A stretch of DNA of 64,000 bases, taken from NCBI RefSeq assembly GCF_002157685.2, contig NZ_AP026738.1, positions 4,650,001 to 4,714,000 on the forward strand, written 5' to 3'. The notes under the pieces are model-generated. The model saw only the letters and a program-made list of their open reading frames with translations. It had not been told where the DNA came from and searched no databases. Shown in pieces: positions 44,201-51,832 of the stretch. The DNA is from Comamonas thiooxydans (lineage in GTDB: Bacteria > Pseudomonadota > Gammaproteobacteria > Burkholderiales > Burkholderiaceae_C). Within the stretch, counting starts at the first letter, position 1. Every line of letters starts with the position of its first letter. The position numbers were made by a program, and so were the translations under genes.

Positions 44201-45607
44201 TTACTCCTGTTTCACGCCGGCCTGGGCCGACACGGTGGATGGGGGGTGGCCAGCGGCGCGGCGGGCATTGGCATCGGCCAGGAACGCGGCGATGGCCTCG
44301 ACTTCTTCGGCCGGCAGGTCGATGCGCGGCATGTAGGTGACGGCACCGTGTTTGAGCGGGCCATTGATGAAGGCCGCGATCAAGTCCTTGTCGGTGGACC
44401 CGTAGAACTTGTCCGGGATGTTGCGCAGCGGCGCACCCGGCTCAAGCGCATGGCAGTTGGCGCAGGAGATCTTGGCCAGCACGCGGCCCACCTCGATCTG
44501 GTTATCCGGCGTGATGGTGCGCAACCGGTCCGGAATGAAGGGATGCAGCTTGAGCAGCCCTTTCTCGGCGATCACGTCCACCTCGCCCTGGATGCCCTTG
44601 CCGGGCACGTCGCGCGCGATCACCTGGTTGCCGTAGATGTACTGGCCTGCCACATAAGGCTTGCGCATGCTCTCTCGCATGCGTTCCTCCGGCCAGACGC
44701 CCACGATGCCGATGAACAGGAACAGGGGCACGGCCACCCAGGTCGTGACCCACAGCGGACGCCACCAGGCAAACACCAGGTAGGCCACGGTCACCGCGAC
44801 GACGGCGATCATGCCCCAGGCATAGCGCGGCAGCAGGTGCGAATCCAGCATCACCAGCGCGTTGTGCGGCAGGGTCTGGAGGTAGTAGAAGAACATGATT
44901 ACGGCGACCGCACCGCCTATCAGGCCCATGGGCGCGATGGTGCGCACCACGCTCTTGCGCAGCGCCTCGGGCTTGTCCTTCATGCCCGCGACCACCATCA
45001 GTCCGACGATGGCCGCCATCACCAGCATCGACCCCGTGCGCACGCCCAGGTGCGCGAAGAAGTTGATGTTGTAGAAGGCGTCGTTGGTCGAGCCCGTCTG
45101 GTACCAGGCGTCGTTGCCCGGCCACATCATGAAAGAGATGATCCCGACGATCAGCAGCATCGTCGCCCACGACGCGAGCGCGAAAGCCCAGGTGAGCTTG
45201 AGGTGCGTGCGCGCGTCGATCTTGCCGATCAGGTAGACCAGTGCATAGACACCGATCACCTCCACGGTGAAGTACACCCACTCGGCGGCCCACACCCAGA
45301 CGAAGCTGTGGATCAGCCCGGCCGTACCGCGCGGACTGGCGATGGTGATGGCGTACCAGATGCCCACGCCGGTGACGGAACCGACGATGTACGAGAACAC
45401 GAGCAGGAACTTGCCGTAGCGTTTGATGAAGTCCATCAGCTCCGGCTTGTTCTCGCGGTAGGCCTTGGTCTCCAGCAGCGCGAACAGGAAGGATGCGCCG
45501 ACCGATGTGTGAGAGGCCACGACGTGGATCACGCCGATGATGCCCATGACCCAGGCCGAACCGATCCAGGGCATGTAGAAGGTGGGATAGAACCCGATGA
45601 TGTCCAT
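44201..45607 (-). CDS. bd-superfamily-like oxidoreductase subunit with C-terminal cytochrome c domain
   Basis: A 468-residue protein with about eight membrane helices in residues 15-305. Histidines in GVIHVVASHTSVGASFLFAL (helix 1) and the GVGIWYAITIASPRGTA / WAAEWVYFTVEVIGVYALVY segments recall CydA. A soluble C-terminal cytochrome c domain follows with C382-AN-C385-H386 and a later candidate Met ligand in TYMPRIDLP. Such fusions occur in the branches of the bd superfamily that use cytochrome c rather than quinol. It probably exchanges electrons with the dihaem cytochrome of the same operon. It has no copper centre, unlike haem-copper oxidases. Confidence 0.75.
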   Translation of the reverse strand: MDIIGFYPTFYMPWIGSAWVMGIIGVIHVVASHTSVGASFLFALLETKAYRENKPELMDFIKRYGKFLLVFSYIVGSVTGVGIWYAITIASPRGTAGLIHSFVWVWAAEWVYFTVEVIGVYALVYLIGKIDARTHLKLTWAFALASWATMLLIVGIISFMMWPGNDAWYQTGSTNDAFYNINFFAHLGVRTGSMLVMAAIVGLMVVAGMKDKPEALRKSVVRTIAPMGLIGGAVAVIMFFYYLQTLPHNALVMLDSHLLPRYAWGMIAVVAVTVAYLVFAWWRPLWVTTWVAVPLFLFIGIVGVWPEERMRESMRKPYVAGQYIYGNQVIARDVPGKGIQGEVDVIAEKGLLKLHPFIPDRLRTITPDNQIEVGRVLAKISCANCHALEPGAPLRNIPDKFYGSTDKDLIAAFINGPLKHGAVTYMPRIDLPAEEVEAIAAFLADANARRAAGHPPSTVSAQAGVKQE

Positions 45608-45634
45608 GGCTGTCTCCTTGGATGCCGAGCGGCT

Positions 45635-45820
45635 TCAGGTGCTGGGCACCGGCTGGCAGCACGGCGGCGAGGAGGACGGAGGCGCGGCGTGGGCGGCACC
45701 CGGCGGCACAGGCGCACTGCCTTGCGTGAAGCCGACGGCCCAACTGAGCCAGAGCGCGACGGCCAGCGCGGACAACTTCATGCCGCGGCGGGCGCCGCGT
45801 ACGGAAAGCCAACGGCTCAT
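45635..45820 (-). CDS. Small exported or membrane protein with terminal Cys pair (61 aa)
   Basis: A 61-residue protein starting in a 4-base overlap (ATGA) with the preceding small gene. The basic start MSRWLSVRGARRG is followed by one hydrophobic helix (MKLSALAVALWLSWAVGF) and a Pro/Ala-rich tail ending SPPCCQPVPST. The adjacent Cys-Cys could bind a metal or be a redox pair. It lies 28 bases before the c-haem oxidoreductase gene. No family is recognised. The tight overlap and operon position support it as real. Confidence 0.6.
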   Translation of the reverse strand: MSRWLSVRGARRGMKLSALAVALWLSWAVGFTQGSAPVPPGAAHAAPPSSSPPCCQPVPST

Positions 45821-46023
45821 GGTTTGGCCTCCGCAGGTGCGCGCAGGCTCGACTCGGCCACGGGCTTGGACTGAGCCGGCGATGCGACGGAGGAACGGGA
45901 GGCGACGGGCACGTCGCCACGAACGATCTGTTGGCCGGACCACAGGATCCAGACAAACATGGCGATGGCGGCACCGATGTTCAGGTGCGTCATGGCGCGC
46001 ATCGCCTTTTCGAGGAAAGGCAT
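45817..46023 (-). CDS. Small single-helix membrane protein, possible CydX-like subunit (68 aa)
   Basis: A 68-residue protein from ATG 46023, with GGAG 8 bases upstream. One membrane helix near the N-terminus (LNIGAAIAMFVWILWSG) is followed by a Ser/Ala/Pro-rich tail. Bd oxidases carry single-helix subunits such as CydX, and this protein heads the structural part of the operon, so a structural or assembly role is plausible. That is an inference; the sequence is longer than CydX and has no diagnostic motif. Confidence 0.6.
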   Translation of the reverse strand: MPFLEKAMRAMTHLNIGAAIAMFVWILWSGQQIVRGDVPVASRSSVASPAQSKPVAESSLRAPAEAKP

Positions 46024-46126
46024 GGAATTCTCCAGACAGGTATCGCGGGGAGCGGCACGCGCGCACGACAACCCTGCGCGAGGGGCGCAGAGGCTCAGGC
46101 GTGGCGAGCCGCGTGGAAGCGAGGGG

Positions 46127-46519
46127 TCAGGAGAATCGAGGCGGCGCGCGGCTGTGGTGCGCGGGCCAGACGGCCGCCGGCAGGGGCGGCGTCAGTGCGG
46201 GCGGCGCGGGCACACCGCGCACGGTGCCATCGGCCAGCACCAGCACGCCGGGCGCATGGGCGACGGCGGGCAGGTCCTGCTGGAGACGGCAGTACGGGCA
46301 ATGCACGCCCGTGTGGATGCTGTTCTTCTGGTCGTCGGGTGTTTCGTCCACATCCACCGCGACCAGTTTGGTGCCGGTGGAGGTACAGACTTCGATCCAG
46401 GCTTGGCCGGAAGACGAAGCCAGGAAGGTGGTCAACGACGGCGCAACCGATCCAAACAGGACCGCCAGTGCGGCGATCCAGAGGATTCGGGTGCGGAGCC
46501 GGCGCAGGACCAGGGTCAT
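46127..46519 (-). CDS. DUF2946 protein (copy 1)
   Basis: A 130-residue protein from ATG 46519, one base after the regulator stop (TGATATG). It has an N-terminal signal or anchor helix (ILWIAALAVLFGSVAPSL), a Cys in WIEVCTSTGTKLVAVD, and the family's C-x-x-C in GVHCPYCRLQQDLP, then a Pro-rich tail. DUF2946 proteins are small membrane proteins linked to copper-responsive genes and TonB receptors. It is encoded between the GbsR-like regulator and the oxidoreductase genes. Confidence 0.82.
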   Translation of the reverse strand: MTLVLRRLRTRILWIAALAVLFGSVAPSLTTFLASSSGQAWIEVCTSTGTKLVAVDVDETPDDQKNSIHTGVHCPYCRLQQDLPAVAHAPGVLVLADGTVRGVPAPPALTPPLPAAVWPAHHSRAPPRFS

Positions 46520-46520
46520 A

Positions 46521-47075
46521 TCAGCCGTCGGTGCCCGTCGAGGATCCAAACAATCGGTCCTTGGCCGTGAGCAGCTTCTGCATCTTGGAGCCCATCTTCA
46601 TCAACTGCGCCATGGACTCGGGCGAGAGCCGCTGTAAGTCATCGAACCAGTTGTTGGCCAGATCCACCAGATCGTGCATCTCGCGCATGCGCTGCTGAGC
46701 GAAGGCGTCTTCGGGCGAGGTGGTGTCGGCCAACAGCGACTCGCGCAGCACCGAGAGCGTAGGCGCTACCTCACGCCGACGGCGCTCGGCGGCCACCACG
46801 CGGAAGATTTCCCACACATCACCCAACGAGGAGAAGTATTCGCGCCGGTCGCCAGGAATACGACTCTGCCGAACCAGCCCCCAGGACTGCAGTTCCTTGA
46901 GTCCGATGCTCACGTTGGAGCGGGAAATGCCCAACTGCTCGCCGATGTCGTCCGCATGCAGTTGCCGCTCCGTCACGAACAACAAGGCGTAGATCTGCCC
47001 CACCGTGCGGTTGATCCCCCAGCGGCTGCCCATCTCGCCAAAGTGGCTGACGAAGCTGTGGACGAGGGGGCTCAT
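46521..47075 (-). CDS. GbsR/MarR family transcriptional regulator
   Basis: A 184-residue winged-helix regulator. It has N-terminal FVSHFGEMGSRWGINRTVGQ, the recognition region ADDIGEQLGISRSNVSIGLKE, wing GDRREYFSS and a long C-terminal helical dimerisation region ending GSKMQKLLTAKDRLFG. This matches GbsR-type MarR proteins. It is the first gene of the leftward oxidoreductase operon and is divergent from the second DUF2946 gene. A perfect 13-base palindrome lies in the short divergent region. The signal it senses is unknown; copper or a related ligand would fit the neighbours. Confidence 0.88.
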   Translation of the reverse strand: MSPLVHSFVSHFGEMGSRWGINRTVGQIYALLFVTERQLHADDIGEQLGISRSNVSIGLKELQSWGLVRQSRIPGDRREYFSSLGDVWEIFRVVAAERRRREVAPTLSVLRESLLADTTSPEDAFAQQRMREMHDLVDLANNWFDDLQRLSPESMAQLMKMGSKMQKLLTAKDRLFGSSTGTDG

Positions 47076-47120
47076 GGGTAAGGTGCAGTTTTCGAGTTTT
47101 CAGAGAATTCGGAAAGTATG

Positions 47121-47133
47121 ACATGAATCATGT
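47121..47133. promoter_or_regulatory. Perfect palindrome in divergent GbsR/DUF2946 promoter region
   Basis: ACATGA-A-TCATGT, an exact 6+1+6 inverted repeat centred 52 bases upstream of the regulator start and 21 bases upstream of the preferred DUF2946 start. It is a good candidate operator for the GbsR/MarR protein to control both transcripts. Confidence 0.55.
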
Positions 47134-47147
47134 TGAAACAAGCCATA

Positions 47148-47516
47148 ATGCGAAACATGCACGCCTTGCGCACATCCTCAACGCTCATCCGCCTGGTTTT
47201 GGCGTGGTTTGCGTTGACGCTGGGCGTCGCCATGGCATCGCCCCTTGTCGCGCCCAAGACGATGGAGATGATCTGCTCGGACGGCGGCACGATGAGACTC
47301 ATCGTGGTCGACAAGAACGGTGAAGTCGTCGAAGCCGGCCAGCACACGCTCGATTGTGCGATGTGTCTGCCGGCATCTTTGCCTGCACCTGCCACCACCC
47401 GGCAGCTCACCCAGCCGCAGCCGCTGGCGCATGCCCTGACTCCGATTGAGGAGGCGCGCATCGCCGCCCTCGTCGGAGCGCCCCTGCCGCCTCGCGGCCC
47501 TCCCTCGCGCGCCTGA
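47148..47516 (+). CDS. DUF2946 protein (copy 2), possible copper-sensing upstream frame
   Basis: A 122-residue protein from ATG 47148. An ATG at 47130 falls inside the palindrome and ATG 47157 is also possible. It has a membrane helix LIRLVLAWFALTLGVAMASP, then TMEMICSDGGTMRLIVVDKN and the C-x-x-C site TLDCAMCLPAS, then a Pro-rich tail. In Bordetella a DUF2946 upstream frame with a CxxC controls translation of the following TonB receptor in response to copper (recalled from the literature). The same order is found here: DUF2946, a 248-base leader, then a TonB receptor. Confidence 0.8.
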   Translation: MRNMHALRTSSTLIRLVLAWFALTLGVAMASPLVAPKTMEMICSDGGTMRLIVVDKNGEVVEAGQHTLDCAMCLPASLPAPATTRQLTQPQPLAHALTPIEEARIAALVGAPLPPRGPPSRA

Positions 47517-47698
47517 CATCCGGCTGCTGAAGCGATTCGGCCAGAAGCGTACGTGAGTATGCCTAATGGCCGCTGATCGGCGCAACGGCTCCGCGCACAC
47601 GTCCTGAAGGGCTCCTGCCCGCTGCGGCCCATGGCATGCCCATCGGCCACGACTGCGCTGGCATCGACGCGACCTTGCCTCGGCCGAGATGGTTCATC

Positions 47699-47716
47699 CG
47701 AGTCCACGCGGACTCG
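47699..47716 (+). promoter_or_regulatory. Leader hairpin upstream of TonB receptor
   Basis: CGAGTCC-ACGC-GGACTCG, a perfect 7-bp stem with 4-base loop, 48 bases before the receptor ATG. A palindrome CTCGGCCGAG lies just upstream at 47679-47688 and a CTCTCTCT tract just downstream. There is no T run, so it is more likely a leader structure than a terminator. Confidence 0.45.
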
Positions 47717-47764
47717 CTTCTCTCTCTACGCCCAGATCCATCAGAACCGCTTTCGAGGATCGTC

Positions 47765-49933
47765 ATGCAAGCCCATCCGCCAGTGTCTCTCACCATCTTG
47801 GCCGCCGCCAGCCTCATCGCCATGGCGACCAGCGCCGTTGCGCAAGAGTCGACGGTCACATCCACACTGCCCGCCGTCACGGTCACCGGGGCGCCGGACG
47901 ACTACCGGCCGCCAGCCACCAGCACCGCCACGCGGACAGACACGCCTTCGCTGCAGACCTCGCAAAGCGTTCAAGTCGTGCCCCGCGCGGTCATCGAAGA
48001 CCAGAACGCGCTCACGCTGACCGATGCCGTGCGCAACGTCTCGGGGGTGCAGTACGACTTCGGGTTCAACGGGTCCATGCAGCCGCTGCTGATCCTGCGC
48101 GGGTTCCCCAGCACGTCGATGACAGCCATGGGTTCCATGTCGGGCAGTTCCAGCTACTACCTGGACGGCTCCAAAGTCATGGGCGTGCCGATCAACATGG
48201 CCAATGTACAGTCGGTCGAAGTCGTCAAGGGGCCGGCCAGCGTGCTGTACGGCCGCTCGGAACCGGGCGGCCTTGTCAACGTGGTCACCAAGCCAATCTC
48301 CAGCGTGTCCGAGCTGAGCTTCGAGCAGACCATCGGCCAGCGCGGCCTCTCGCGCACCGCCATCGAAGCCTCGGGCAGCCTCAATGCCGACCAGACGTTG
48401 CGCGGCCGCGTGGCCGCGTCGCACTACACCGCGGATTCCATCCGCGATTTCGTCGAGGACCGGCTGAGCAGCTTCACGGGCAGCCTGGCCTGGGTGCCCG
48501 ATGCGCGCACGAACGTCACGGCCACGCTGGACTACTCCGACAACCGCTACCGCACCGACTACGGCATCCCGGCCGTTGGCAACCGGCCTGCCGATCTCCC
48601 GTGGTCGCGCCAGTACAACGATTCGCCCTATCTCTCCAGCGCCAAGACCACGAGCCTCAAGCTCGATGCCTCCCACCAACTCAACGACGCCTGGCAGATC
48701 AAGGGCCGCCTGCTGAGCCTGCGCAGCGACACCTCCGAGATGGACATCGCGCCTTACCGCGTGGACATGGGCATGGCCATGCTGCCCAGCCAGACCTGCC
48801 CCGGGACTGGCGACCCGATGTGCCGCTACTACTTCGGCGTGCGCCCTGATGGCCGCTACAAGGTCGATCAGGTCAACGTGGACCTCACGGGCAAGTTCCA
48901 GACCGGTGGCATCGGGCACACCGTGTTGGTGGGCTTTGACACCTACCGCACCAAGAAAACCGGAACGACCTATACGCAGCAGGTGGACGCTGTCAGCGTC
49001 TACAACCCGTCCCTGGGCAACACGCCCGGCTTGGATCCGATGATGTCCATGCCACAGGACTACGACGACCACAGCCGCTGGACCAGCTTCTACGTGCAGG
49101 ATCAGCTCGCCCTGGGCAACGGCGTCTTCCTCACCGGCGCGCTGCGGCATGACCGCACGAACGCGGTGTTCGGCATGCCGGGCACGGAGCCGAACAAGCA
49201 ATCCTTCACCACGCCCCGCCTGGGCGCCGTGTGGCAGTTCGCACCCAACCAGTCCATCTACGCCCAATACCAGGACTCGGTGGCCGCGAACAACGGCCGC
49301 GATGCGGTCACCGGCGCCGCACTGGATTCCGAGCGCGCCCGCCAGATCGAGATCGGCCACAAGATCGAACTGTTTGACGGCAAGCTCAGCTCCACCGTGG
49401 CCCTGTTCGAGCTGACCAAGCGAAACCGAGGCGCCACCGTGCCCGATCCGCTGTCCCCCACCTTGACCAACGTGGTCACCATTGGCAAAGCGGTCGCGCG
49501 CGGCCTGGAATGGGACGTGTCGGGCCAGCTCACGAAGAAGCTGTCGCTGATTGGCTCCTACGCCTACACCGACGCCAAGGTCACCGAAGACCCGACCTAC
49601 CAGGGTATGAAGCTGGCCAACGTGGCACGGCACACTGCCAGCCTCTGGGCACGCTACGCCGTTGACAGCCAGTGGACGGTCGGCGGCGGCGTGTTCGCAC
49701 AGAGCCAACGCCAGGGCGACTCGGGCAACACCTTCCAGTTGCCGGGCTACGCGCGCGTGGATGCGATGGTCGCCTACCGATTCGCACTCGGTGCCAGCAA
49801 GGCGTCTCTGCAGTTCAACCTGGACAACGTCTTCAACCGCAAGTACTACACCGGCAGCCACCAGTTCCTGCAGGACTGGATCAAGCTGGGCAACCCGCGC
49901 ACGGCCAAGCTCACGCTGCGCGTGGACTACTGA
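47765..49933 (+). CDS. TonB-dependent siderophore-type receptor (first of the island)
   Basis: A 722-residue outer-membrane receptor from ATG 47765; the frame is open upstream but that part is the leader. The signal peptide ends near TSAVAQES. The plug has LPAVTVTGAPDDY, QSVQVVPRAVIEDQ, LTDAVRNVSGVQYD and VVKGPASVLYGRSEPGGLVN. The barrel ends LTLRVDY with the terminal aromatic residue. It is of the siderophore-receptor subfamily (GxxSEPGGLVN). A Met/Ser-rich plug loop SMTAMGSMSGSSSYY and MDMGMAMLPSQTC suggest soft-metal contacts (speculative). It follows DUF2946 and precedes the two DJ-1-like genes. Confidence 0.92.
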   Translation: MQAHPPVSLTILAAASLIAMATSAVAQESTVTSTLPAVTVTGAPDDYRPPATSTATRTDTPSLQTSQSVQVVPRAVIEDQNALTLTDAVRNVSGVQYDFGFNGSMQPLLILRGFPSTSMTAMGSMSGSSSYYLDGSKVMGVPINMANVQSVEVVKGPASVLYGRSEPGGLVNVVTKPISSVSELSFEQTIGQRGLSRTAIEASGSLNADQTLRGRVAASHYTADSIRDFVEDRLSSFTGSLAWVPDARTNVTATLDYSDNRYRTDYGIPAVGNRPADLPWSRQYNDSPYLSSAKTTSLKLDASHQLNDAWQIKGRLLSLRSDTSEMDIAPYRVDMGMAMLPSQTCPGTGDPMCRYYFGVRPDGRYKVDQVNVDLTGKFQTGGIGHTVLVGFDTYRTKKTGTTYTQQVDAVSVYNPSLGNTPGLDPMMSMPQDYDDHSRWTSFYVQDQLALGNGVFLTGALRHDRTNAVFGMPGTEPNKQSFTTPRLGAVWQFAPNQSIYAQYQDSVAANNGRDAVTGAALDSERARQIEIGHKIELFDGKLSSTVALFELTKRNRGATVPDPLSPTLTNVVTIGKAVARGLEWDVSGQLTKKLSLIGSYAYTDAKVTEDPTYQGMKLANVARHTASLWARYAVDSQWTVGGGVFAQSQRQGDSGNTFQLPGYARVDAMVAYRFALGASKASLQFNLDNVFNRKYYTGSHQFLQDWIKLGNPRTAKLTLRVDY

Positions 49934-49949
49934 GTGCCAGGACGTGGCC

Positions 49950-50804
49950 ATGATGATCACTGAACGGCGCAGCTTCCTGCGCGCAGCCACCGCCGCGCTG
50001 GCCGCCTCGCCGTGGCTGACCCACGCGGGTCAAGGCCAATCGGCCCAGGTGTCCGCGCAGACGCCCGCGCCGCACGATATGAGCGCCATGCCCGCGTCCT
50101 GGACCGGCAAGGAACAGATCGGCATGCTGCTCTATCCGGGCATGACCGCCCTGGACTTCGTGGGGCCGCAGCACATGTTCGCGGCACTGATGGGGGCGAA
50201 GGTGCACCACGTCGCCAAGACCCTGGACCCGGTGGTGAGCGACACCCAACTCGCTCTCTCGCCGACGGTGACGCTGGAGCACTGCCCGCGCGACCTGGAC
50301 ATCCTCTTCGTCCCCGGCGGTGGCGCGGGCACCATCGACGCGATGCGCGACGCGCAGATTCTGGCCTTTGTCGCAGACAGAGGCCGGCGCGCGAAGCTCG
50401 TGACCAGCGTCTGCACCGGCTCGCTCGTGCTGGGCGCGGCCGGCCTGCTGCAGGGGTACAAGGCGACCACGCACTGGGCGACGCACGCACTGCTGAAGGA
50501 AGCGGGTGCCATTTCCGTGCAAGCGCGCGTGGTGCGCGACCGCAACCGCATCACCGGTGCCGGGGTCAGCGCGGGCCTGGACCTGGGCCTGGCCATCGTG
50601 GGCATGCTGCGCGACCCAGCCTACGCGCAGACCGTGCAGTTGCTGGCCGAGTACGCCCCCGAGCCGCCCTTCGACGCTGGGACGCCGCGCACGGCGCCAC
50701 CGGCCGTCACCACCATGGTGGCGGACATGTTCAAGGATTTCGAGCTGCAGGCCCACGCCGCTCTGGCCCGGACCAAGGTCTCCCGGCCTGCGTCGAGCCG
50801 CTGA
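49950..50804 (+). CDS. Exported DJ-1/PfpI family protein, isonitrile hydratase-like (Tat substrate)
   Basis: A 284-residue protein with a twin-arginine signal (ERRSFLRAATAALAASPWL). The mature domain matches the isonitrile hydratase branch of DJ-1/PfpI: LYPGMTALDFVGPQHMFAAL (D69), ILFVPGGGAGTID and the nucleophile elbow SVCTGSLVLGAAGLL (C155-T156), equivalent to D17, C101 and T102 of Pseudomonas InhA. InhA hydrates isonitriles to N-formamides and is cytosolic; export of this one is unusual. It lies 16 bases after the TonB receptor stop. The function is inferred from the catalytic residues. Confidence 0.85.
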   Translation: MMITERRSFLRAATAALAASPWLTHAGQGQSAQVSAQTPAPHDMSAMPASWTGKEQIGMLLYPGMTALDFVGPQHMFAALMGAKVHHVAKTLDPVVSDTQLALSPTVTLEHCPRDLDILFVPGGGAGTIDAMRDAQILAFVADRGRRAKLVTSVCTGSLVLGAAGLLQGYKATTHWATHALLKEAGAISVQARVVRDRNRITGAGVSAGLDLGLAIVGMLRDPAYAQTVQLLAEYAPEPPFDAGTPRTAPPAVTTMVADMFKDFELQAHAALARTKVSRPASSR

Positions 50805-50811
50805 ATCGGTG

Positions 50812-51798
50812 ATGAATTTCGACCACGCGAACCAGTACCTGCCGAGGCTGTGGGCCCGGCGCGCGGCTCAGTCCACGCTTGGATGCGCTCCGAAGCGAGC
50901 ATGGTGCATCGCCATGGCTGCTTGTGCGTTGGCGTTGGGCGGCTGCGGCGACAAGGCGCCGCCGCGCGCCGAACCGCCTGCCATTGAACGGCTGTCGGCC
51001 GAGGATGCGGCGCTGAAGCAGCAACTGCCCCAGGACATCACGCCCGAGAACCACTCCATGGTCATGGATGCGATTCTGGGCAAGCCCAAGCATCCCATTC
51101 GGCAGATCGGCATCCTGGTCTACGACGGTGTCAACGACCTGGACTTCACGGGGCCGCGCTACATCCTGGGCCAGGCAGGCGCCACCACGCGGCTGATTGG
51201 CGTGAAACCGGGCCCGATCAGGACCGTGATGGGCGTGCAGGTCATTCCCGACACAGTGATCGACGACGTGAAGCAACTCGACATCCTGATCATCCCCGGC
51301 GGCTTCACCGGAACCATCGAGGCGTCCTACGACGACCGCGTCCTCGACTGGATCCGCGCCATCGACCGAGGCACCACCTACACCGGCGCCATCTGCACGG
51401 GGGTGTGGATCCTCGGCGCCACCGGGCTGCTGGAGGGCAGGCGCGCTTCCACCAACTGGTACCGCGAAGAAGAGTTCCTCAAGAAATACAAGGCCATCCC
51501 GGCCAACGAGCGCTACACGCGCGACGGCAAGTACTGGACCTCGGCGGGCGTCACCGCCGGCATGGACATGTCCCTGGCCTTGCTCAACGACAACTGGGGT
51601 CAGCGCTACACGCAAGGCGTGATGCTGGACATGGAGTACGACCCCGCGCCGCCGATCCAGGGCGGCACGCCCGAGAAGACCGGCTGGCTGGTCGAGTGGA
51701 TGGTGAAAGCCATGTACGACGCGGGTGTCGATCCGCTGATCAAGCGCCTCGAAAGCCAAAAGAAGGAACGCACGGAAGGTCCCGTGCCCCCTCGCTGA
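50812..51798 (+). CDS. DJ-1/PfpI family lipoprotein, isonitrile hydratase-like
   Basis: A 328-residue protein from ATG 50812. Lipobox ALGGC45 follows a hydrophobic stretch (IAMAACALALGGC), so it should be anchored in a membrane facing the periplasm. The DJ-1/PfpI domain has LVYDGVNDLDFTGPRYILGQ, ILIIPGGFTGTIE and the nucleophile elbow GAICTGVWILGATGLLEG (C195-T196). It is a diverged paralogue of the preceding Tat-exported gene, 7 bases away. Two exported isonitrile hydratase-like proteins in tandem next to TonB receptors suggest periplasmic breakdown of an imported ligand (inference). Confidence 0.85.
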   Translation: MNFDHANQYLPRLWARRAAQSTLGCAPKRAWCIAMAACALALGGCGDKAPPRAEPPAIERLSAEDAALKQQLPQDITPENHSMVMDAILGKPKHPIRQIGILVYDGVNDLDFTGPRYILGQAGATTRLIGVKPGPIRTVMGVQVIPDTVIDDVKQLDILIIPGGFTGTIEASYDDRVLDWIRAIDRGTTYTGAICTGVWILGATGLLEGRRASTNWYREEEFLKKYKAIPANERYTRDGKYWTSAGVTAGMDMSLALLNDNWGQRYTQGVMLDMEYDPAPPIQGGTPEKTGWLVEWMVKAMYDAGVDPLIKRLESQKKERTEGPVPPR

Positions 51799-51832
51799 CT
51801 CCACCCCATCAATACCCCCAAGAAGAAATCGC

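Noticed and set aside
47741..49990. A 749-codon open frame on the minus strand
   Set aside because: It is antisense to a clear TonB receptor and has no recognisable domain.
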